Below are positions 25,891 through 33,264 of a stretch of DNA of 33,264 nucleotides, piece by piece. Source of the stretch: Candidatus Aminicenantota bacterium (GTDB lineage: Bacteria > Acidobacteriota > Aminicenantia > Aminicenantales > UBA4085); NCBI GenBank assembly GCA_026393905.1, contig JAPKZH010000297.1:1-33264 (forward strand). Direction: 5' to 3'. How positions within the stretch are numbered: position 1 is the stretch's first letter; each line of letters opens with the position of its first letter. A model generated the notes under the pieces. That model was not told where the DNA came from. It saw only the letters and a program-made list of their open reading frames with translations, and made no database searches. The position numbers were made by a program, and so were the translations under genes.

Positions 25891-28800
25891 TCGAAAACAT
25901 CATTTCCTTCACTTTGAAGCAACGTCTGCTCATCGTCATCTGCGTCCTCCTCCTGGTGGGCCTGGGCGTTTATTCCTTCCTGAAGCTCCCCATCGACGCC
26001 TTTCCGGACGTCACCAACATCCAGGTCGAGGTCCTCTCGACGGCCCAGGGTCTATCGCCGCTCGAAGTGGAAAAATTCGTCACCTACCCCATCGAAATGG
26101 CCATGCGCGGGCTTCCCCGGCTGAACCAGCTGCGGTCCGTCTCAAAGTTCGGGCTCTCGGTGGTCACCGTCGTTTTTGAAGACGGCGTGGACATCTATTT
26201 CGCCCGGCAACTCGTGCTCGAACGGCTGACCGAAGCCAAGGAAAAGGTACCGGAGGGCGTCAGCATTTCTATGGGACCCGTGGCCACGGCCATGGGGGAA
26301 ATTTACCAGTATACCCTGGAAGGTCTCGAGCCTCAGGACGAAAAGGAAAAAATCCGCTATTTGACCGAGCTCCGGACGATCCAGGACTGGGTGTTGAGCC
26401 CGATCCTCAAGTCCATCCCCAACGTGAACGAGGTCAATTCGTTCGGGGGATACATCAAGCAATATCAAGTCGTCGTCGATCCCGGTCAACTACAGAAATT
26501 CGATGTCTCCCTCGGCGACGTGGCGGACGCTCTGAAGCGCAACAACGTGAATGTCGGCGGCAACGTCCTCCAGAGCTACTCCCAACAGTACTTGATCCGG
26601 GGCATCGGGCTTTTGCAGACCGAGGAGGACATCCGCAATATCGTCTTGAGATCCGAGAATGGCGTTCCCGTCATCATCCGGGACGTCGCCGGAGTCCAGG
26701 TCGGGCAGGCCGTTCGCCAGGGCGCGTCGATCAAAGACGGCTACGGCGAAACGGTCGGCGGCGTCGTGATGATGCTCCGGGGCAGCAACAGCCGGGAAGT
26801 CGTCAAGCTTGTCGAAGAGCGGGTCGATGAGATTAACGCCGGCAGCATCCTGCCCGCCGGCATCAAGATCAAGCCCTACTACAAAAGGTCGGATATCGTC
26901 AGGAACAGCGTCCACACCGTGACCGAAGCTCTGATCATCGGCGCGCTCTTTGTCGTCTTTGTCCTCTATCTTTTTCTGAGGAGCTTTCGGGGCGCCTTCA
27001 TCGTCATCCTGGCTCTTCCCCTTTCCGCGCTTTTCACATTCATCATCATGCGGCAGTCCGGGCTCTCGGCCAACCTGATGTCCCTGGGCGGGCTGGCCAT
27101 CTCGATCGGCATGATCATCGACGCCACGATCATCCAGGTGGAGAACGTCCAGCGTCACCTTTCGGAAATCCCGGCGGGGGCAACGAAATTATCCACGGTC
27201 TTCAAATCCGTGCTCGAGGTCCGCAAGCCCAGTATCTTCGGCGAACTCATCATCGCCCTGACCTTTATCCCGATCATGACCCTCCAGGGCATCGAAGGCA
27301 AGATGTTTTCGCCCCTGGCCTTCACGGTGGCCATTGCCCTTTTCGCATCGCTCATCCTCTCCATCCTGGTCATCCCCGTCTTTTGCCTCCTCTTCCTCAA
27401 AGCCAAGAAAGAAAAGACCAGCCTCCTTGTCCGGGGCGCAAAAAGCCTCTATCTCCCCGTCCTGCGCTGGAGCCTGAGGCACAAGACGACCGTCCTCCTC
27501 ATGGCGGCCGCCCTGCTGGCAGGGTCGCTCTGTCTCATCCCCAGGCTGGGGACCGAGTTTATGCCGATCATGGACGAGGGGGCTTTCGATATGGACATCC
27601 AATTCCTCCCCGGCATATCGCTCCAGGAATCGCTGGAGATGTCCAAAAAGGTCGAGCAGAAGCTCATGGAGTTCGAGGAGCTCCAGACGATCGTCGGCAA
27701 AACCGGCCAGACCGGCATCGCCATTGAAGCCAGGGGTGTGGAAAAAACCGGCTACGTCGGGATGCTCAAGCCGCGCTCCGAGTGGAAAAATGCGAAAACA
27801 CGGGAAGAGCTGACGAACAAGATGCGCCAGGCCGTTTCCTCGATTCCCGGGATGGCTTTTTCGTTCAGCCAGCCCATCGCCTGCCGGATCGATGAGCTTG
27901 TGGCGGGAACCAAGGCCCAGCTCATCATCAAGCTTTTCGGAGAAAACCTGGAGACGCTCAAGAGCACAGCGGATGAGATCGCCGGGATCCTGGCGAAGAT
28001 CCGCGGCACCAGGGACTTGGTCGTAGAGAGCATCGCCGGTCAGCCCTATATTTCCATCAAGATCGACCGGGCCAGGATCTCGCGCTTCGGGATCAACGTC
28101 GATGATGTCCAGTCCATGGTCGAGACGGCCGTCGGCGGAAAGTCCGTCACACAGCTTTTCGAAGGGGAAAAATATTTCGACGTCGTGCTGAGGTTTCCGG
28201 AAGAAAAAAGGAATTCGCCGGAGGCCATCGGAAACATCCTTGTCGTTTCGCCCCGGGGCCAGAAAATTCCCCTGAACCAGCTGACGGACATCTACTCGTC
28301 GCAAGGGCCCGTCCAGATCAGCCGGGAATCCGGCCTCCGGAGGATCGGCGTCGAATGCAACATCTCGGGAAGGGACATGGGCGGCTTCGTGGCCGAGGCC
28401 AAGAGCCGGATCCAGAAAAATGTAAAACTTCAGCCAGGCTATTTCCTCACCTGGGGCGGCCAGTTCGAAAACCAGCAGCGGGCGATGAAGCGGCTGATGA
28501 TCATCGTCCCCGCGACGGTCGGGCTGATCTTTTTCCTGCTGTTTTTAACGTTCAGCTCTCTACGGCTGGCGGCCCTCGTCATCCTGAACCTGCCCTTCGC
28601 CTTGATCGGGGGTGTTCTCTCGTTGTTTTTGGCCGGCCTTTACCTGTCCGTCCCGGCCTCGGTCGGCTTCATCGCCCTGTTCGGGATCGCCGTGCTGAAC
28701 GGCGTCGTCCTCGTTTCTTACATCAACCAGATCCGCGAGGAGGGGCTGAGCGTCAAAGAGGCGGTCCTCAAGGGGTGCGAACACCGGCTCAGGCCCGTCC

Positions 28801-28991
28801 TGATGACCGCCTCGATTACGATCTTCAGCCTGATCCCCATGCTGTTCGCGTCCGGGCCGGGGTCTGAGGTCCAGCGTCCCCTGGCCGTTGTCGTGGTCGG
28901 CGGCCTCTTCACCTCGACATTATTGACGCTCTTGGTTCTCCCGGCATTATACAGTTGGGTCGCTCCGAAGCAAAATCAAAGCGGCAACTAA
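25887..28991 (+). CDS. heavy-metal efflux RND transporter (CusA/CzcA family)
   Basis: LPIDAFPDVTNIQVEVLSTAQGLSPLEVEKFVTYPIE; full-length 1034 aa RND architecture. Confidence 0.96.
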   Translation: MIENIISFTLKQRLLIVICVLLLVGLGVYSFLKLPIDAFPDVTNIQVEVLSTAQGLSPLEVEKFVTYPIEMAMRGLPRLNQLRSVSKFGLSVVTVVFEDGVDIYFARQLVLERLTEAKEKVPEGVSISMGPVATAMGEIYQYTLEGLEPQDEKEKIRYLTELRTIQDWVLSPILKSIPNVNEVNSFGGYIKQYQVVVDPGQLQKFDVSLGDVADALKRNNVNVGGNVLQSYSQQYLIRGIGLLQTEEDIRNIVLRSENGVPVIIRDVAGVQVGQAVRQGASIKDGYGETVGGVVMMLRGSNSREVVKLVEERVDEINAGSILPAGIKIKPYYKRSDIVRNSVHTVTEALIIGALFVVFVLYLFLRSFRGAFIVILALPLSALFTFIIMRQSGLSANLMSLGGLAISIGMIIDATIIQVENVQRHLSEIPAGATKLSTVFKSVLEVRKPSIFGELIIALTFIPIMTLQGIEGKMFSPLAFTVAIALFASLILSILVIPVFCLLFLKAKKEKTSLLVRGAKSLYLPVLRWSLRHKTTVLLMAAALLAGSLCLIPRLGTEFMPIMDEGAFDMDIQFLPGISLQESLEMSKKVEQKLMEFEELQTIVGKTGQTGIAIEARGVEKTGYVGMLKPRSEWKNAKTREELTNKMRQAVSSIPGMAFSFSQPIACRIDELVAGTKAQLIIKLFGENLETLKSTADEIAGILAKIRGTRDLVVESIAGQPYISIKIDRARISRFGINVDDVQSMVETAVGGKSVTQLFEGEKYFDVVLRFPEEKRNSPEAIGNILVVSPRGQKIPLNQLTDIYSSQGPVQISRESGLRRIGVECNISGRDMGGFVAEAKSRIQKNVKLQPGYFLTWGGQFENQQRAMKRLMIIVPATVGLIFFLLFLTFSSLRLAALVILNLPFALIGGVLSLFLAGLYLSVPASVGFIALFGIAVLNGVVLVSYINQIREEGLSVKEAVLKGCEHRLRPVLMTASITIFSLIPMLFASGPGSEVQRPLAVVVVGGLFTSTLLTLLVLPALYSWVAPKQNQSGN

Positions 28992-28995
28992 TACA

Positions 28996-29072
28996 AACGT
29001 AATAAATAAAGTGACAATGTATGGGCGGCGCTTAGGCCGCCCGAACGGGGATGTCATTTTAATTATTACGTT
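28996..29072. terminator. long interrupted palindrome with GC hairpin between convergent operons, probable bidirectional terminator
   Basis: 21-nt arms AACGTAATAAATAAAGTGACA/TGTCATTTTAATTATTACGTT (19/21 complementary) around GGGCGGC-GCTTAG-GCCGCCC. Confidence 0.65.
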
Positions 29073-29148
29073 GATATTAGCTCGATAGAAAGCCCCGTGC
29101 AGAATGGAAGATAAGAATAGATAGAACCTATCGCTCGAGATTCTTGGC

Positions 29149-32100
29149 TCAGCTTGAAGAGCCAAAAGTCGGCTGGGGATGTTCGGCAACCGCAGGATGC
29201 GGGATATCCACGGGCCGGGTTTTTTTCTTGAACAGCTTGTCGGCGATAACGTAAAAGGAAGGGACGACGACCAGGCTCAAGGCCGTGGACAGGACCAGCC
29301 CGCCGATGACGCCGATGGCCATGGGCATCCGGATCTCCGACCCCGGCCCGAGCCCGAGGGCCGGCGGGATGGCCGCCATCATCGTCGCCGTCGCCGGCAT
29401 CAGAATCGGCCTCAACCGGATGGGCCCCGCTTTTTCCATCGCTTCCCTGGCCCCGAATCCCTGGGCCTTGAAATTGTTGGCGTAATCGACCAGGATGATG
29501 GAATTCTTCTTGACGATGCCCATCAGGAGCAGAAGCCCGATCATGCTGAAGATGTTTAGGCTCTGGCCGGTGATCAAGAGAGCAAAGGCGGCCCCGGCGA
29601 TAGACAGGGGAAGAATGGTAATGATCGTTATGGGGTCTTTATAAGAATTGAACTGGGAGGCCAGGATCATATAGGCGATGGCGATCCCCAGGAACAGGGC
29701 GAACAGCAAGCTGCTCATGGATTCGCGGAAGGCCACGCTCGCCCCTCCGAGCACGATGCGGTTTCCGACCGGCAGGTCCCCGGCCAAGCTCTCGACGAGC
29801 TTGATCGCTTCATCCTGGGCATGGCCGGGAGCGACATTGGCGTAGACCGTAATGGCCCGTTCCCGGTCGCGGCTGGTGATGGCCTGGAGCGCGGGCAGCT
29901 CCTCGTAGGTCACCAGCGAGGACAGCGGGACAAGCTCTCCGGACCGTGTCCGCACCCGCAGCCTGGCGATGTCTTCCGGCCGGGACCTCTGGCTTGCCAG
30001 AAGTTTCAGGCGGACATCGATCCGACGTCCTCCCGAACTGTATTTGCCTACCCGCACGCCTCCGATTAAAGCATTAAGGGTCGTCGCCACTTCGTCGACC
30101 GAGACGCCGAGATCGGCCGCCACGGCCCGGTCGGGCGTTACGCGGAGCTCCGGCATTCCCAACTGGTAGTCCGTGTCCAAATCGACGACGACGCCGCTTT
30201 CCCTTAGCTTGCCCATGACGTTTTGGCTCAGAGAAATAAGCTGGTCCCAGTTCGAGCCCCGGACAGAAAACTCGACCGGGAATCCCCGCTGGGCCGTAAA
30301 GCCCTGCTGGGATAGGTCCTGGATGACCGCCCGTACGCCCGGGATAGAGTTCAGGTTCCTGCGCAACTCGGCCGAAATTTGGGCTTGGCTCATGCGCTTG
30401 CTGGGAGGGACCAGGGTGACGTTCATATTTCCCGAATTGACCCCGCCTCCGAAGCCGCCGATAAAAGTGAACATCTGCTCGACTTCGGGCCGCGCCGCAA
30501 CGATGCTTTCGCATTTTGTCATCAGCTTGTCCGTTTCCAGGAGACCCGAACCGACCGCGGTTTGGATACGGATCGACATCCGGCTCAGGTCCTGGGAAGG
30601 AACGAATTCGCTCGGCATGAGGCGCAGGACGGCCAAGGCGGCTACGAAGAGAAGAGCGCCCAGGACAAGGATCAGCCCGGGACGCCGGAGGCTGCGGCCC
30701 AAGACCTTGGAATAGGTCCTTTCCAGCCAACGAAAGCTATTGTCGACGACAAGCCCGAGACGGCTCCGGCCCTCGCGGGATGTTTTCAAAAATTGGGAAC
30801 AGCGGGCCGGGGCCAACGTTACGGCCTCGACATAGGACAGGAGAACGGCCAGGCAAAGAGTGATGCCGAATTGGAGGAAGAACCGTCCGATGATGCCCTT
30901 GACAAAGACGACGGGGACAAAGATCGCCACGACTGCCAGCGTCGCCGCCAAAGCGGCGAAGGCGATCTCCTTGGTCCCCTCCAAGGCGGCCTTGACGAGC
31001 CCTTTTCCTCCTTCGCGGTGGCGGAAGATATTCTCCATGACCATGATGGCGTCGTCGACAACGATGCCGACGGCCAAGGCCAATCCGAGCAGTGTAAAGG
31101 TATTGAAGGTGAATCCCAAAAAATAAATGATGGCGATCGTCCCCATCAGGGACATCGGTATGGCCAGGATGACGTTGAGGGTGCTGGAAAAAGAGCCGAG
31201 GAACATCCAGCAAATCAGGGCGGTCAGGATGACGGAGAGGACGAGTTCGAACTGGATTTCCTTGACCGAATCCTCGATGAATTTTGTCGAGTCGAAGACA
31301 ACGTTGATGCTCATGCCCTGGGGCATGGTCTTGCGGAAGCCGTCGAGGGTTTTGCGGACCGACTTGGCCACGGCCACGGCGTTGGCCCCGCGCTGTTTTC
31401 TGACGCTGATCCCCTGGGCTTGAACGCCGTTGACCCGGGCCATCCGGCGGACATCGTCAAAGCCGTCTTCGACCAGCGACACGTCGCTTAAATAGATGGG
31501 GCTTTCACTGACCTCGCGGACGACGATGTGTTTCAGGGTTTCGATATCGATGGCCTCGCCCAGGACGCGGACATTGACTTCCCTGCCCCTGGTTTCCAAA
31601 CGGCCGGCGGGGAGCTCGACGTGCTCGCGCTGGAGGGCCTGGATGACGTCCCTGACAGTCAAGCCCTTTTCATCGAGCTTCGTCGCGTCCAGCCAGACGC
31701 GGACGTTGCGGTCCTGGACGCCCATCACCGAGATCTCGCCCACCCCGGGAATGGTCTGGAGTTTTTCTTTCAGGTTATACTGGATATAATCGCTGAGGAT
31801 GCGGGCGGGGAACGGGCCGACCAAGGAAATCATCATGATCGGCTGGTCTTCCGGATTGGATTTGGAGATGGTCGGAGGATCGACATCCCTAGGCAGCGAC
31901 CGCTGGGCCTGGGAGACCTTGGCCTGGACATCCTGCATGGCGACATCGACGTCCCTCGACAGCTCCATTTCGACTGTGATGTTCGCCGACCCCATCCGTG
32001 AGTTCGAAGTCAGGCTCCGGACGCCTTCGACCTGGCTCAAGGATTCTTCCAGGACTTCGACGATATCATTCTCGACGACTTCGGGCGCCGCGCCCGGCCA

Positions 32101-32250
32101 GCTCACGGAAACCGAGATGTTGGGAAAATCGACATCCGGGAACTGGCTGATTCCGATCCGGGATGCGGCCACAATCCCGAAGACGATGGTGGCGGCCATG
32201 AGCATCCAGGCAAGGACGGGCTTTTTTACGCATACTTCCGTAAGATTCAT
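29149..32250 (-). CDS. hydrophobe/amphiphile RND efflux transporter (AcrB/MdtBC-like, HAE1 type)
   Basis: ISQFPDVDFPNISVSVSWPGAAPEVVENDI and LALAVGIVVDDAIMVMENIFRH with the DD motif. Confidence 0.95.
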   Translation of the reverse strand: MNLTEVCVKKPVLAWMLMAATIVFGIVAASRIGISQFPDVDFPNISVSVSWPGAAPEVVENDIVEVLEESLSQVEGVRSLTSNSRMGSANITVEMELSRDVDVAMQDVQAKVSQAQRSLPRDVDPPTISKSNPEDQPIMMISLVGPFPARILSDYIQYNLKEKLQTIPGVGEISVMGVQDRNVRVWLDATKLDEKGLTVRDVIQALQREHVELPAGRLETRGREVNVRVLGEAIDIETLKHIVVREVSESPIYLSDVSLVEDGFDDVRRMARVNGVQAQGISVRKQRGANAVAVAKSVRKTLDGFRKTMPQGMSINVVFDSTKFIEDSVKEIQFELVLSVILTALICWMFLGSFSSTLNVILAIPMSLMGTIAIIYFLGFTFNTFTLLGLALAVGIVVDDAIMVMENIFRHREGGKGLVKAALEGTKEIAFAALAATLAVVAIFVPVVFVKGIIGRFFLQFGITLCLAVLLSYVEAVTLAPARCSQFLKTSREGRSRLGLVVDNSFRWLERTYSKVLGRSLRRPGLILVLGALLFVAALAVLRLMPSEFVPSQDLSRMSIRIQTAVGSGLLETDKLMTKCESIVAARPEVEQMFTFIGGFGGGVNSGNMNVTLVPPSKRMSQAQISAELRRNLNSIPGVRAVIQDLSQQGFTAQRGFPVEFSVRGSNWDQLISLSQNVMGKLRESGVVVDLDTDYQLGMPELRVTPDRAVAADLGVSVDEVATTLNALIGGVRVGKYSSGGRRIDVRLKLLASQRSRPEDIARLRVRTRSGELVPLSSLVTYEELPALQAITSRDRERAITVYANVAPGHAQDEAIKLVESLAGDLPVGNRIVLGGASVAFRESMSSLLFALFLGIAIAYMILASQFNSYKDPITIITILPLSIAGAAFALLITGQSLNIFSMIGLLLLMGIVKKNSIILVDYANNFKAQGFGAREAMEKAGPIRLRPILMPATATMMAAIPPALGLGPGSEIRMPMAIGVIGGLVLSTALSLVVVPSFYVIADKLFKKKTRPVDIPHPAVAEHPQPTFGSSS

Positions 32251-32277
32251 GATTGGACTCCTCTAAGAATCCATCTT

Positions 32278-33264
32278 TCAGCGGCCCTTCGGCTTTTTCT
32301 CCGCAGGCTTGGCACCGGGAGCCTGGGACGGGCCGGACTTGACCGGAACGCCGTTCCGCAGGGCCTCGGCTCCGCGAATAACCAGGATCTCGCCCGCCTT
32401 GAGCCCGGACAGGACTTCCGCTTGGCCGTCTGCAGTCCTCATGCCCAGTGTCAGGACGCGCTCCACGGCCGCGTCATTTTCAACAACGTAGGCGATAAAT
32501 CCCCGTTCGCTGGGGCGGATGGCGATCTGAGGGATCACCGGCGAGGACCGGGCTGTACTCACCGGAATCGTGATCTCGGCGAATGCTCCCGGCCGCAAGA
32601 CCGGGTCCCTTGAGTCTATGATTTCGGCCGTGATGGGGACCATCCGGGAGACTTCATCGGCGGCGTCGGCGACATGGACGATCTTCGAGCTGAACTCTCG
32701 CGCATCGTCGCGCATCTTGAAGTTGGCCGGCATACCCGGCCGGAGCTGACTGGCGTCGCGCTCGGGGACCCTGAAACGGAGAAGCAGAGGATCCCGGCGG
32801 ACAAGGGTGGCCATAACGGTTCCGACCTGGACATACTGGCCTGTCTGTACGGTCCGTGTTTGGAGGATCCCGGAAAAAGGAGCTCTGACATAGGCATCAT
32901 GAAGGTTGAGCTTAGCCTGATTGAGGGCGGCCAGGGTTAGGGCGACGTCCGACATCGCCAGCAGGACCTTGGTCCTCCAAGTCTCAAGCTCTTCGCCCGG
33001 GATCAGGCCCGGCGTCTGGTTGATGACCGTCTCCCGCCGCTTCAACCCGGCCTCGGCATCCGCCTTTGAGGCCAGGGCCTTTTCGTAGGACGCCTGGGCG
33101 GCTTCGACCGCCAGCCGGTAGCGCTCCGGCTCGATTTCGACGAGTACTTGATCGACGGCCACCGTGTTTCCTTCGGCAAAAAGGACCCGGTCGACGACCC
33201 CCGAGACACGGGCTGTGACTTGGACTTTCTCGAAGGCATCGATCGACCCGACGGCGTTGACCGT
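32278..33264 (-). CDS. RND efflux periplasmic adaptor subunit (AcrA/MdtA-like), N-terminus beyond window
   Basis: Open frame continues to the window edge (TVNAVGSIDAFEKVQVTARVSGVVDRVLFAEGNTVAVDQVLVEIEP); AYVRAPFSGILQTRTVQTGQYVQVGT. Confidence 0.93.
   Translation of the reverse strand, partial: TVNAVGSIDAFEKVQVTARVSGVVDRVLFAEGNTVAVDQVLVEIEPERYRLAVEAAQASYEKALASKADAEAGLKRRETVINQTPGLIPGEELETWRTKVLLAMSDVALTLAALNQAKLNLHDAYVRAPFSGILQTRTVQTGQYVQVGTVMATLVRRDPLLLRFRVPERDASQLRPGMPANFKMRDDAREFSSKIVHVADAADEVSRMVPITAEIIDSRDPVLRPGAFAEITIPVSTARSSPVIPQIAIRPSERGFIAYVVENDAAVERVLTLGMRTADGQAEVLSGLKAGEILVIRGAEALRNGVPVKSGPSQAPGAKPAEKKPKGR

Noticed and set aside
26490-28304. Large minus-strand ORFs opposite the CusA-like gene (222 and 371 aa)
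   Set aside because: Low-complexity D/G/H-rich translations antisense to a full-length RND pump; no domain recognised.
30379-31491. 370-aa plus-strand ORF opposite the AcrB-like gene
   Set aside because: Antisense to a well-supported RND gene; composition typical of an antisense frame.
1-33264. tRNA, rRNA or tmRNA genes
   Set aside because: None recognised by eye (no convincing acceptor/T-arm patterns); a tRNAscan/Infernal run would be needed to exclude them.

Overview
Window of about 33 kb, mid-to-high GC, from a Gram-negative-type (KDO-making) bacterium. The gene content and the Hfq-like protein resemble Acidobacteriota/Aminicenantota-like lineages, but this assignment is inference only. 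The left half is almost entirely minus strand. It holds the canonical origin-proximal cluster rpmH-rnpA-yidD-yidC-jag, then mnmE-mnmG-(parS)-parA-parB. With gaps of at most 22 nt it runs on into bactofilin-kdsB-pyrG-kdsA-kdsD-kdsC-phosphomannomutase-manC, and after a gap come sdhC-sdhA (cut by the window edge). Transcription diverges around 17.1-17.7 kb. That intergenic region holds one copy of a 294-295 bp MITE-like element and a roughly 12% GC AT island, followed by a near-consensus sigma-54 promoter. The promoter precedes a two-gene module: an exported/membrane protein of unknown function and a stand-alone Fis/NtrC-type HTH. Next come carD (consensus sigma-70 promoter, probably leaderless), a CNNM/CBS transporter and smpB. 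pdxA, an Hfq-like protein with a poly-Gln linker and an SGNH hydrolase lie on the minus strand. A heavy-metal RND operon (+) starts with a small His/Cys-rich exported ORF. It converges on an HAE1-type RND operon (-) across a long palindrome. Most notable observations: a two-copy foldback MITE family with 8-bp target duplications; the sigma-54/Fis-like module beside a candidate origin; an exact parS inside the 3' end of mnmG; an apparent ~14-residue in-frame deletion in KdsA; the poly-Q Hfq; an unexplained multi-hairpin cassette; and the His/Cys-rich leader gene of the metal efflux operon. No database search was possible.
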